Shown here one piece after another: positions 17,881-26,276 of a stretch of DNA of 64,000 nt (positions are counted from its first letter, which is position 1; each line of letters starts with the position of its first letter). The stretch is from Aliiglaciecola lipolytica (lineage in GTDB: Bacteria; Pseudomonadota; Gammaproteobacteria; Enterobacterales; Alteromonadaceae). The stretch is from positions 342,674 to 406,673 of the forward strand of contig NZ_JAHKPT010000021.1 of assembly GCF_018860635.1 (NCBI RefSeq), written 5' to 3'. The position numbers were made by a program, and so were the translations under genes. The notes below the pieces were generated by a model that was given only the letters and a program-made list of their open reading frames with translations, was not told the origin of the DNA and did no database searches.

Positions 17881-18648
17881 GTGGAATTCGCGAGGTTAAT
17901 AAGGCGGTTAAAACGCTGGAAAGAAGTGAGTGGTTTTAAACATAAATGTCCCATGTGTAATTTTTATATGGGTAGCTTTAAGCCCTATGGCTTCGATTTG
18001 CCAGTCATGTATGAAAAGCAAGTTGTTGGCGGTGGTAGAAGAGAAAATGCGCGATGTTTTATCTGCGGTTGTTTAGATAGAGAAAGACTAATTTATATGT
18101 TTTTAAAGCATCAGACATCTCTTTTAAGTGACAATATAAAGGTTCTTCACTTTGCACCAGAAACAGTATTAAGTCGTAAATTAAAGAGTATATTTTCACA
18201 CTACATAACAGCTGATTTAAACGCAAAAAATGTTGATATGACAATTGACATGACCGACATTCCTTTCCCAGATGAGCATTTTGATTTAATTATCGCGAAT
18301 CATGTATTAGAGCATATTCCTGATGATAAAAAAGCGTTGAATGAACTTAAAAGGGTATTAAAAAGTATGTCTGGCCTTGCAATTCTTCAGGTGCCTATTT
18401 CATTGAATAGTGAACAAACCTATGAAGACTTCAGTATCGATACTGACGAAGGCCGACTCCATGCATTTGGACAGGAAGACCATGTGAGGCTCTATGGCAA
18501 TGACTATGGGGATAGACTAAAGCAAGCTGGCTTTGATGTTCAAGTTTTCGATTGGAAATCTAGCAGGACTTTATATCCTAAGAAAAAAAATAAATTTGGA
18601 TTTATTGCCCAAGAAAAAATTTACATTGTAAAAAATACAAGAAATTAA
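17881..18648 (+). CDS. class I SAM-dependent methyltransferase with N-terminal zinc-ribbon-like cysteines
   Basis: The 255-residue protein has two CxxC pairs (CPMC near residue 23 and CFIC near residue 59) suggesting a small zinc-binding domain, followed by a methyltransferase-11-type fold. That fold includes FAPETVLSRKL and DLIIANHVLEHIPDDKKALN (about residues 137-156). The start is GTG at 17881, preceded by a strong purine run GAGGGAGAG. Located between glycosyltransferase genes, it probably O- or N-methylates a sugar of the glycan. The target is inference. Confidence 0.78.
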   Translation: MEFARLIRRLKRWKEVSGFKHKCPMCNFYMGSFKPYGFDLPVMYEKQVVGGGRRENARCFICGCLDRERLIYMFLKHQTSLLSDNIKVLHFAPETVLSRKLKSIFSHYITADLNAKNVDMTIDMTDIPFPDEHFDLIIANHVLEHIPDDKKALNELKRVLKSMSGLAILQVPISLNSEQTYEDFSIDTDEGRLHAFGQEDHVRLYGNDYGDRLKQAGFDVQVFDWKSSRTLYPKKKNKFGFIAQEKIYIVKNTRN

Positions 18649-18721
18649 TTGTATGTTAGATATTTTTGAATATTCATTTGCAATAAAAATTATCTTTAAT
18701 TAACCCAGATAAGAAAATAAA

Positions 18722-19861
18722 ATGAGAATTGCACATCTTGCCGTTAATCACAAACACATCGACAATGTTGTTAACTTGTTCAATGGGGTGAAATTAGAAG
18801 AGCATACTTTTTTTCTCGAAAAGCAAGATGCAAAAATGGCAGAAATTCCAATCTGCAATTCGAGTTTGAGTCAGTATATTAATTTTGAGTCGAGTGAGGC
18901 GCTATTTATAGCGAGAATACTTGAGAGTTTTGATTGCCTTATCGTCCATTGCTTAACTCCCTTACATACCAGAATAATAAACCTTATTAAACCCGGCTCT
19001 ACCATCATTATGTGGAAAGGCTGGGGGTTTGACTACCTAGATTTAGTTTATGATGATTTTTCCGATTTACTCGAAGATAAATCCAAAAAATTATATTTAG
19101 ATTTAAGGTTGGCAGGTTCAACTGCTGACAGTCGTTATACAGTTTCTGAAAGCAAAAAAAAAGCTATTAAAAAAATTCAGTTATTCTGCCCCGTTTTTGA
19201 AGAGGAATTCGAAATAATTCAAGCTAAGCACTCGTTTACTCAGCATCTTAAATATATCGAATGGCGCTACGGATTTGATTATCCAATAAAAAAAGTAGTT
19301 AAAGCCAAAGATTGTATAGTTAAAACAGATAGCCTTTGGTTAGGAAATAGTTCTACGATTACTAATAATCACATAGATTATTTATCTATTGCTACTAAAA
19401 ACAAATCTCTAAGAAGCCTCGTGCATTATATTCCTATGTCATATGGTTTCGATAATTACAAAAATGAAATTAAAGATGCAACTGAATCCGTGCTCGCTAA
19501 TAACTTTGAAATCATTGATGAGTTTTTTGAGTTTGGCCAATACGTTAATTTAATTGCACGATCTAAGTACATGGTAATGAATCACATTAGACAGCAAGCT
19601 ATGGGGAATATTTGGATTGGGTTACTGACAGGCTGTACCGTTTTTCTTAATGAGAACAGTCCTGCATTTAGTTTTTTCAAAAACAGAGGATACGTCTTGT
19701 ATTCTATTTCTGATCTAGACTCTGCTACCAATGTAGTCGAATTTAAAGTAACTGAAAAGCAGGCAGATGCTAATGCTGAAAAAGCACTTGCTATGTTTAG
19801 TAATCAACAAATGAGTTTTAGGACTAAAAAGCTCATTCAATTGATTAAGTCCTACTTTTAA
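18722..19861 (+). CDS. GT56-like (WecF-type) 4-acetamido-4,6-dideoxyhexose transferase
   Basis: The 379-residue protein carries the pattern of TDP-Fuc4NAc transferases: MWKGWGFDYLDL (about residues 99-110), WLGNSSTITNNHIDYL (about 204-219), a PMSYG segment and MNHIRQQAMGNIWIGLLTG (about 286-304). WecF normally acts in enterobacterial common antigen synthesis, but no other ECA genes are here. The VioA/DesI-type aminotransferase at 25182-26264 could supply a dTDP-4-amino sugar donor, which fits a GT56 enzyme working on a glycan for protein modification. Confidence 0.75.
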   Translation: MRIAHLAVNHKHIDNVVNLFNGVKLEEHTFFLEKQDAKMAEIPICNSSLSQYINFESSEALFIARILESFDCLIVHCLTPLHTRIINLIKPGSTIIMWKGWGFDYLDLVYDDFSDLLEDKSKKLYLDLRLAGSTADSRYTVSESKKKAIKKIQLFCPVFEEEFEIIQAKHSFTQHLKYIEWRYGFDYPIKKVVKAKDCIVKTDSLWLGNSSTITNNHIDYLSIATKNKSLRSLVHYIPMSYGFDNYKNEIKDATESVLANNFEIIDEFFEFGQYVNLIARSKYMVMNHIRQQAMGNIWIGLLTGCTVFLNENSPAFSFFKNRGYVLYSISDLDSATNVVEFKVTEKQADANAEKALAMFSNQQMSFRTKKLIQLIKSYF

Positions 19862-20220
19862 ATGAGGGGATTTGGGGACTAAGTGACTTTGCAGCGATTG
19901 CAGAATTTTAGTTTCAAGCAAACTGAAAATAAAAATCTGTCGAACAGGTTCAAAAGTAATTTAAAAAATAACGGCTTTTGCACTAGGTTCTAGCTTGTAA
20001 GGAGTTTTTTAATATGATGTTTTGACTGGGCAAAAGCAGTTTTTGAAAAAGCAAGTTTTTAAACTATATGAATTAAACTTAGTTGATATTTGAGGGAATG
20101 ATAAATGCAGCGAGAAGCATTGTTTGTATATAAAAGATATTTTAGAACGATATTAATAGAAAATAATTCAATAGTTTTACACCCAATCAACCTTGTAAGA
20201 TAAATAAGAAAATAATATTT
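19862..20220. other. 359-base AT-rich gap without a recognisable gene
   Basis: No ORF above about a dozen codons with a plausible ribosome site is seen on the plus strand, and the minus-strand reading is a composition artefact. A ribosome-site-like AAGGAG followed by ATGATG at about 19999-20018 leads to an immediate stop. The gap may hold the promoter for the WbqC-like gene and could be a remnant of a lost gene. No repeat or hairpin with a T-tract stood out. Confidence 0.5.
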
Positions 20221-20922
20221 ATGACTGTCGCAATAATGCAACCTTACATATTTCCTTATGTAGGCTATTTTCAGCTTATTATGGCTGTTGATAAGTTTAT
20301 TTTTTATGATGATGTTGATTTCATCAAAAGAGGTTGGATTAATAGAAATCGTATTTTATTAGGTGAAAATGAATATCTTTTTACTATTCCTTGTGTCAAA
20401 CCGACCTATAAAAAGAAGATTTGCAACATTAAAGTGAACCATGATTGCACTGATACCGAAAAATTACTGAAAACCTTATATCATGCATATAGTAAAGCTC
20501 CTTTTTTTAAAGATGTTTATCCTTTACTTGAAGAGCAGTTTACTAATTATTCTCAAAGTATTAGCACCTTAGCTGTTCAGTCAATAAAAATGGTCATTGA
20601 TTACCTAGGAATAGAAAAGGATTTTAAACTGTCATCTGAACAACATTATTGCAATAATCATTTGAACAAAGCTGATCGTTTAATTGATATTACGAAAAAA
20701 GAAGGCGAAGTAATTTACATTAATCCTAAGGGAGGGGAAGCTCTTTACGATAAACCTTACTTTGACGCGCAAGGTGTCGAGCTGATATTTCTTCAATCTG
20801 TTTTACCTAAATACAGTCAAAGTTCTCCACATTTTGTCGCTGGATTGTCGATAATTGATGTGCTAATGAATTGTGATAAAGAGCAAGTATTTAATATGTT
20901 AGATAATTATCAATTGCGATAA
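20221..20922 (+). CDS. WbqC-like family protein
   Basis: The 233-residue protein starts MTVAIMQPYIFPYVGYFQLI and continues with FIFYDDVDFIKRGWINRNRI, the distinctive N-terminus of the WbqC-like family found in O-antigen and glycan loci. HYCNNHLNKADRLIDI and YINPKGGEALY, also typical, occur in the second half. The biochemical role is unknown; members often sit beside dideoxy-amino-sugar genes, as here. It is separated from upstream genes by a 359-base gap, so it may begin a new transcript running to the aminotransferase. Confidence 0.85.
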   Translation: MTVAIMQPYIFPYVGYFQLIMAVDKFIFYDDVDFIKRGWINRNRILLGENEYLFTIPCVKPTYKKKICNIKVNHDCTDTEKLLKTLYHAYSKAPFFKDVYPLLEEQFTNYSQSISTLAVQSIKMVIDYLGIEKDFKLSSEQHYCNNHLNKADRLIDITKKEGEVIYINPKGGEALYDKPYFDAQGVELIFLQSVLPKYSQSSPHFVAGLSIIDVLMNCDKEQVFNMLDNYQLR

Positions 20923-20959
20923 TTGCTTTCTATTTTTCACCTCCAACTTAGGATAAGTT

Positions 20960-21622
20960 ATGAGCCATTCAAAAGTCGTTATATTTGGAATTCTTGATAC
21001 GGCCGAATTAGCCCACTTTTATTTAACTCACGACTCAGATTTTGAGGTGGTGGCGTTTACTCTGCATTCAGAGTTTATCGAACAAAATCAGTTCAAAGGT
21101 TTACCGATAGTCCCTTTCGAGAATTTGGAAAACGTTTATCCGCCTTCTGATTACGGCTTGTTTGCTCCTATGACAGGGAGAAATATGAATCGAAATCGTG
21201 AAAAAATTTACTTAGAAGGTAAAAAGAAGGGATATCAATTCATATCTTATATCAGTTCGAAAGCCACTGTATTTCCAGAAACACGTATTGGTGACAATTG
21301 TTTTATATTGGAAGACAACACAATCCAGCCTTTTACTAGTATCGGCAATAATGTGGTTCTATGGAGTGGTAATCATATCGGTCATCATGGTGAAGTCATG
21401 GACAATGTGTTTTTTACTTCACATGTTGTTATGTCAGGGCATTGTAAAGTAAAGCCATATTGTTTTTTGGGTGTTAATGCGACTATTAGAGACTATTTAA
21501 ATTTAGCCGAAGGCACTTTAGTTGCAATGTCAGCTTCTATTACTAAAGATACTGAAGCTTGGGGGGTCTACATTGGTAATCCCGCTCGCAAAGGTCCTAA
21601 ACCTAGCCATGAAGTATATTAA
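20960..21622 (+). CDS. hexapeptide-repeat sugar acyltransferase (NeuD/PglD-like)
   Basis: The 220-residue protein has an N-terminal Rossmann-like domain (about residues 1-95, VVIFGILDTAELAHFYL). A left-handed beta-helix of hexapeptide repeats follows (about 100-205: RIGDNCFILEDNTIQPFTSI, IGHHGEVMDNVFFTSHVVMS, IGNPARKGPKP). The His pair in NHIGHHGEV sits where these acyltransferases place their catalytic base. It probably acylates the amino group made by the VioA-type aminotransferase. Whether acetyl or a longer acyl is used cannot be told. Confidence 0.83.
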   Translation: MSHSKVVIFGILDTAELAHFYLTHDSDFEVVAFTLHSEFIEQNQFKGLPIVPFENLENVYPPSDYGLFAPMTGRNMNRNREKIYLEGKKKGYQFISYISSKATVFPETRIGDNCFILEDNTIQPFTSIGNNVVLWSGNHIGHHGEVMDNVFFTSHVVMSGHCKVKPYCFLGVNATIRDYLNLAEGTLVAMSASITKDTEAWGVYIGNPARKGPKPSHEVY

Positions 21623-21637
21623 TGAGGTTGGAATATA

Positions 21638-22576
21638 ATGTTATGGAAAAAAAAAGGATTAATTTATAAACCTTCAGGTGAAAAGAAGTGGAGTTGCAGC
21701 CATGCACAGGTACCCGTAGCCGAATTTATTGCCGAGCAGGATAAAATCCGAATCTACTTTTCAACTCGAGATTCATTAGGGCGCAGTTTGCCTGATTATT
21801 TGGACGTGTCAGCCTTTAATCCCCAGGAAATAATATATAAAAATCAATCGCCTATTCTTGATTTAGGTGAAAATGGAACTTTTGATGACTGTGGGGTTAT
21901 GCCCTCTTGTGTTGTTAATTCTAATGGTAAAAAGTATCTCTATTATATTGGGTGGAATGTAAGAAATACTATTCCGTACCATAATGCTGTCGGTCTAGCG
22001 ATTAGTGAAGATGATGGAAATACATTTAAAAAGTTTTCGGAAGGGCCTCTGTGGGATAGAGACTATAAAGAACCACATTACTCGGGAAGTACATGTGTAT
22101 TAATTGATGACAATAATGTTTGGCGCAATTGGTACCTTTCTTGCACTGAATGGAGGCGTGTAAATGGGAAGATGGAACCTCGTTATCATATAAAATATGC
22201 AGAATCTAATGACGGTATCGATTGGAAAAGAGAGGGGATCATTTCGATAGATTATGCCGATTCAAATGAAGCGGGTATTGTCAAAGCTAGTGTAATTAAA
22301 AAAGCCGGAAAATACTGTATGTGGTACTCCTATCGAAATTTCAGTGACTATCGGGTTGATCCTAAAAATAGTTACCGAATTGGATATGCCGAATCCTTAG
22401 ATGGAATGCATTTCCAGCGAATGGATAGTTCGAGTGGGATTGATATCAGTTCAAGTGGATGGGACGATGTCATGATTTGTTATCCTCATGTTATAGATGT
22501 TAGAGATAAACGTTTAATGTTTTATAATGGAAATGGATTTGGGCAATCGGGGTTTGGTTATGCTGAATTATTATGA
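21638..22576 (+). CDS. five-bladed beta-propeller protein, glycosidase-like fold, function unknown
   Basis: The 312-residue protein contains repeated propeller-blade signatures: KIRIYFSTRDSLGRS, GKKYLYYIGWNVRN, WRNWYLSCTEWR, YCMWYSYRNFSDYR and RLMFYNGNGFGQSGFGYAEL. These resemble GH43/GH32-like five-bladed propellers. No signal peptide is present, so it is cytoplasmic and unlikely to digest external polysaccharide. Proteins of this kind accompany glycan synthesis genes in other loci, where their role is not known. It lies 15 bases after the acyltransferase gene. Confidence 0.65.
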   Translation: MLWKKKGLIYKPSGEKKWSCSHAQVPVAEFIAEQDKIRIYFSTRDSLGRSLPDYLDVSAFNPQEIIYKNQSPILDLGENGTFDDCGVMPSCVVNSNGKKYLYYIGWNVRNTIPYHNAVGLAISEDDGNTFKKFSEGPLWDRDYKEPHYSGSTCVLIDDNNVWRNWYLSCTEWRRVNGKMEPRYHIKYAESNDGIDWKREGIISIDYADSNEAGIVKASVIKKAGKYCMWYSYRNFSDYRVDPKNSYRIGYAESLDGMHFQRMDSSSGIDISSSGWDDVMICYPHVIDVRDKRLMFYNGNGFGQSGFGYAELL

Positions 22577-22606
22577 AATTCAAGTGTTAAAGAGAGCTGA
22601 ATAATT

Positions 22607-23401
22607 ATGGTTGATTTTGTTCCGTTAGAGCAACTTGTTCCTGACAATAAACTAAAGCTTGTCGACGAGGCTGAAAAGTATAACGAGGTATATACGAAAG
22701 TAAAAGTACGCCGACAAACTTGCCAATATCTTACAAAATCTAGGCGTACATTGTGGCAGGCAGTTGGAATTGAGTATATTGAGCCTGAAATGCTTGATTA
22801 TATCGATTCACATAAAGCCGGATCCATATTCTATGATGTTGGAGCTAGCAATGGATTATTTTCAATATATGCAGCACAGTGTGGGTTGAGTGTTTTTTCT
22901 TTTGAACCTGAAGTGCAAAACTTTTCTTTGTTAAGCGGAAACGCATATTTAAATAAAAATGTTCTTAACCCTATTAAGTGTTTCAATATAGCTTTGGGAG
23001 ATAGCACCAGTTTAAATAATATGTTTATTTCAAAATACGAAGCTGGTGGACACATGAAAATTTTGGGGCAGCCGCTTAAAGTAGGAGATACTCAATTGTT
23101 TTCACCAGATTTTGTGCAAAATGTAATTGCATATTCTTTAGATGACTTTATACGTTTATTTAATTTACCAATTCCGAATCATATTAAGATAGATGTAGAT
23201 GGGAGTGAAACGCAGGTCCTAAATGGTGCAGAAATGGTCTTGTCATCGAAAGCACTTGAGACTGTATTCATTGAATTAGAAACAAATAACAATAACACAT
23301 TGTCAATTATTCAAAAACTTACTGATAGCGGCTTCAAAATTCAGACTAAGACACAAGTGCAGAATTATCAGGGGCTTTTCAATTACGTTTTCAGGCGGTG
23401 A
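22607..23401 (+). CDS. FkbM-family methyltransferase
   Basis: The 264-residue protein has the FkbM pattern: FYDVGASNGLFSIYAAQCG (SAM-binding, about residues 75-93), FSFEPEVQNFSLL, then YSLDDFI and HIKIDVDGSETQVLNGAEMV (about 196-215). Family members O-methylate sugars or polyketides. It ends in GTGA, overlapping a possible GTG start of the dioxygenase gene. With the methyltransferase at 17881 it makes two predicted methylations in the cluster. Confidence 0.87.
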   Translation: MVDFVPLEQLVPDNKLKLVDEAEKYNEVYTKVKVRRQTCQYLTKSRRTLWQAVGIEYIEPEMLDYIDSHKAGSIFYDVGASNGLFSIYAAQCGLSVFSFEPEVQNFSLLSGNAYLNKNVLNPIKCFNIALGDSTSLNNMFISKYEAGGHMKILGQPLKVGDTQLFSPDFVQNVIAYSLDDFIRLFNLPIPNHIKIDVDGSETQVLNGAEMVLSSKALETVFIELETNNNNTLSIIQKLTDSGFKIQTKTQVQNYQGLFNYVFRR

Positions 23402-23406
23402 ACCAT

Positions 23407-24189
23407 ATGTCACAAGTTTTCTCAGAATTTAAATCCAATGGCTATTATCTTGCTAAAAATATTTTAGATAAATCTATTATTTTTGAAACTGTTGACAATA
23501 TTAAAAAACACTTTGATAACCAAATTACGTTATTCAATATAGAGCCACCTGCAGACGTTTTTGAATCAATGCAATTACTCCATAAAATGGATATCGAACA
23601 ATATAAGAAAACAGCAGCAAGCCTTTGGCGAAAAATGAGTGTTTATAATTTACTTCACCATCCAATAATACAGAATTACGTAAATAAAAACTTTTTAATA
23701 CAGGACATTGTTATCCCTGGAGGGCAAGTTGTACTCATTCAAGCAGAATCACTGCGAATACCAAATGGATATTTTGGTTTAAGTGCTCATCAAGATTTCC
23801 CTTCTGTAAATGGTAGTTTAGATGGTTTTGTCGTTTGGGTACCTCTTGTCGATATTGATGTACATCGTTACCCTTTGGAAATTATTCCAGGCAGTCATTT
23901 AAAAGGGGTTTATCCCACATTAGAAAATGAAAATTCAACATGGGAGATTAAGCAGGAGTACTATTCTGAATCGGATTTTTTGCCTGTAGAATGCAGCGTT
24001 GGTGACGTTGTTTTTTTATCTAACTTTACAATTCACAGAAGTTCACAAAAAGGTGATGGTAGGTTAAGGCTAGCATGCAGTACTCGTTATGATAACAGCG
24101 ATGAAAAAACTTTTATTAAAAGAGGGTATCCAAGTGCTTATATTAGAACTGTCGATCGGTCTCAATTCACAAAACAACTCTACAAATAG
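23407..24189 (+). CDS. PhyH-type Fe(II)/2-oxoglutarate dioxygenase
   Basis: The 260-residue protein has the HxD pair in GLSAHQDFPSVNGSLDG (about residues 135-151), VVWVPLVDIDVHRYPLEIIP, and a distal His in NFTIHRSSQ with Arg in DGRLRLACS. This is the facial triad and 2-oxoglutarate-binding pattern of phytanoyl-CoA dioxygenases. The ATG at 23407 is preferred to GTG 23398 because the near-consensus ribosome site AGGCGGTG (23393-23400) ends 6 bases upstream. It presumably hydroxylates or otherwise oxidises a sugar or acyl group of the glycan, an inference from position. Confidence 0.8.
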   Translation: MSQVFSEFKSNGYYLAKNILDKSIIFETVDNIKKHFDNQITLFNIEPPADVFESMQLLHKMDIEQYKKTAASLWRKMSVYNLLHHPIIQNYVNKNFLIQDIVIPGGQVVLIQAESLRIPNGYFGLSAHQDFPSVNGSLDGFVVWVPLVDIDVHRYPLEIIPGSHLKGVYPTLENENSTWEIKQEYYSESDFLPVECSVGDVVFLSNFTIHRSSQKGDGRLRLACSTRYDNSDEKTFIKRGYPSAYIRTVDRSQFTKQLYK

Positions 24190-24203
24190 GTTTGAATTTA
24201 CAA

Positions 24204-25106
24204 ATGAGTAAACACTTTATAGTTACCTCTCATGGCTGGAGCGCAAGTAATTGGGTTGCTCATTCACTTAATTTAAATGAAAAAATACTATGTACACATA
24301 GTGCTAGGAATGCACTAGCTAATGACGCTCAGATACATAATCGTGATAACTTCATAAAAAATTTAAGTAACTTTCATGAGGGGTATTTAAATCGCCAAGA
24401 ATCTTCATTGGATGGTTTTTATCAATATATAGAGAGCCTGGGTAACTCTGATTATTATGGTTCTGTTCATTTGCTTAGGCTTCGTGATATACCCATTTTA
24501 TATCGTAAATACGGTCCGCCATCTAGAAATTTTAAAATAGCTAACCTCGTAAGGAATCCTGTAGATTTAGTGTGGAGCGGGTATGGTCAATTACAAGATT
24601 TATTCCTATTTGACATCAATGAATTGTATTGGACCTTAGATAAGATTATTTCTGAAGGTAAAAATTTTACTTATAGCTTGATTGAAAAGTATCAGATAAA
24701 TATAGGGGAATATAAATATCTGGCTTTTATAGGTGCTTGTGCAATATTAAGTAGTATTAAAAAAGACTGTGATGCTTATGAATTAATTGATAGGAATAAA
24801 ACAAATATTGACTTCATTGGAACATTCACAATGGAGTCAATTACACAAGAACGTGAGAGTTTTAAACAAATGTTATCTAAGCTCACTGATAATTCAGCTT
24901 TAACCTCAGTGGATTATTTGGATAAAGTGTTCGGCGAAGGTGAAATTAATCGACATAAAAAAGATAGCAAGAAAATAACGTCTAGAGAACGGTATAATTC
25001 ATTTGAGCCTTGGCAAAAGGATACATTTAATTATTTTTTCAAAAAGTTTGATTTACGGTCAAAATATGAATCATTTGGTTATGATTTTTCGTACATAGAA
25101 GTTTGA
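24204..25106 (+). CDS. sulfotransferase-like protein
   Basis: The 300-residue protein begins MSKHFIVTSHGWSASNWVA, which resembles the 5'-phosphosulfate loop of sulfotransferases (T-x-x-x-x-SG-x-T/N-W). ANLVRNPVDLVWSGYGQLQ near residue 115 matches the 3'-phosphate-binding motif (RNP-x-D-x-x-S-x-Y). The C-terminus RERYNSFEPWQKDTFNYFF is also of the family type. Similarity is moderate, so another P-loop transfer activity is possible. The ATG at 24204 is preferred over a TTG at 24192. If real, it would sulfate the glycan using PAPS. Confidence 0.6.
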   Translation: MSKHFIVTSHGWSASNWVAHSLNLNEKILCTHSARNALANDAQIHNRDNFIKNLSNFHEGYLNRQESSLDGFYQYIESLGNSDYYGSVHLLRLRDIPILYRKYGPPSRNFKIANLVRNPVDLVWSGYGQLQDLFLFDINELYWTLDKIISEGKNFTYSLIEKYQINIGEYKYLAFIGACAILSSIKKDCDAYELIDRNKTNIDFIGTFTMESITQERESFKQMLSKLTDNSALTSVDYLDKVFGEGEINRHKKDSKKITSRERYNSFEPWQKDTFNYFFKKFDLRSKYESFGYDFSYIEV

Positions 25107-25181
25107 TTTTAATTCTATAATTTCCACAAAAGTAATATGTTGTTCTGCTGCTTGCTCGAATAATTGTACAAAGGTGTTAAA

Positions 25182-26264
25182 ATGATTACAGTAACTCGTC
25201 CTTGGCTACCTGATCGAGAGCGCTTAGATTCATATATAGATCAAGTTTATAAATCAGGACATTTGACAAATAATGGCCCACTTGTACGTTTGCTCGAAGA
25301 GAGACTGCAAACTTATTTAGGTGTAAAACATCTCATACTCGTAAGTAATGGAACATTAGCATTACAAATCGCTTATAGAGCGTTAGACGTGACCGGTGAG
25401 GTTATAACCACTCCTTTTAGTTTTATCGCCACAAGTAGTAGCCTAGCATGGCAAAATTGTAAGCCCGTTTTTGCAGATATTGATCCGTTAACTTTAAATA
25501 TAGATGTTGATAATGTGACGTCTAAAATCACACCAAAAACTAGTGCTTTGGTACCTGTTCACGTTTTCGGCAATCCTTGCAATGTTGAGCGCTTGAACGA
25601 AATCGCAAGTAAACATAATTTGAAAATCGTATATGATGCGTCTCATGCTTTCGGAGTAGATTACCATGGGAAAAGTATTCTCTCGCAGGGGGATATTAGT
25701 ACTATAAGTTTTCATGCAACTAAATTATTTCATACGATTGAAGGGGGCGCTCTTGTTACTAATGACAGTTCCTTGGCTAAAAAAATTCGTTTGATGATAA
25801 AATGTGGCATTGTAGATGAGGAAAATATAGCGTTATGCGGGATCAATGCAAAAATGCATGAATTATCCGCTGCGATGGGGCTGTCTGTTTTAGATGATAT
25901 TGATACTATTAAAAAAAACAGAGCGCAAATATGGCAACAATATAAAATTCACTTATCAGACTATTTGAAATTCCAGAAATGGAATGAAAATGCGACAAAC
26001 AATTGTGCATACGTACCAGTGCTGTTTTCTAATGAACAGGAATTGCTTGCAGTTAAAAATACTTTAAATAATTTCGATATTTTTCCTCGCAGATATTTTT
26101 ATCCTAGCCTTGACCAAATTAATTTTTTATTAAATAACAATAAATGTCTTGTTGCAGACGACGTTTCGAAACGTATTTTGTGCTTACCAATCTATCCTAA
26201 CTTGAAGAAGCAGCAGCAGCGACAAGTTATTGAACTAATCAAAACTGCGTTGAAACTAGTATGA
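25182..26264 (+). CDS. DegT/DnrJ/EryC1/StrS aminotransferase, VioA/DesI type
   Basis: The 360-residue PLP enzyme has GHLTNNGPLVRLLEERL, LVSNGTLALQIAYRAL, TTPFSFIATSSSLAW, YDASHAFGVDYHGKS and the PLP-lysine segment SFHATKLFHTIEGGALVTND (Lys at about residue 182). The HATKLFHTxEGG form is, from memory, that of VioA/DesI enzymes, which aminate dTDP-4-keto-6-deoxyglucose at C4. The ATG at 25182 has AAAGGTG 5 bases upstream; an in-frame TTG at 25164 is rejected. It ends 12 bases from the convergent maf stop. It likely supplies a 4-amino sugar for the GT56-like transferase and the acyltransferase. Confidence 0.87.
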   Translation: MITVTRPWLPDRERLDSYIDQVYKSGHLTNNGPLVRLLEERLQTYLGVKHLILVSNGTLALQIAYRALDVTGEVITTPFSFIATSSSLAWQNCKPVFADIDPLTLNIDVDNVTSKITPKTSALVPVHVFGNPCNVERLNEIASKHNLKIVYDASHAFGVDYHGKSILSQGDISTISFHATKLFHTIEGGALVTNDSSLAKKIRLMIKCGIVDEENIALCGINAKMHELSAAMGLSVLDDIDTIKKNRAQIWQQYKIHLSDYLKFQKWNENATNNCAYVPVLFSNEQELLAVKNTLNNFDIFPRRYFYPSLDQINFLLNNNKCLVADDVSKRILCLPIYPNLKKQQQRQVIELIKTALKLV

Positions 26265-26276
26265 AGATAGCGCTCA

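Noticed and set aside
18722-19861. Enterobacterial common antigen gene cluster, suggested by the WecF-like gene
   Set aside because: No wecA, wecB, wecC, wzxE or wzyE homologue is in the window.
26265-26276. Terminator between the convergent aminotransferase and maf genes
   Set aside because: Only 12 bases separate the stops and no hairpin is visible there.
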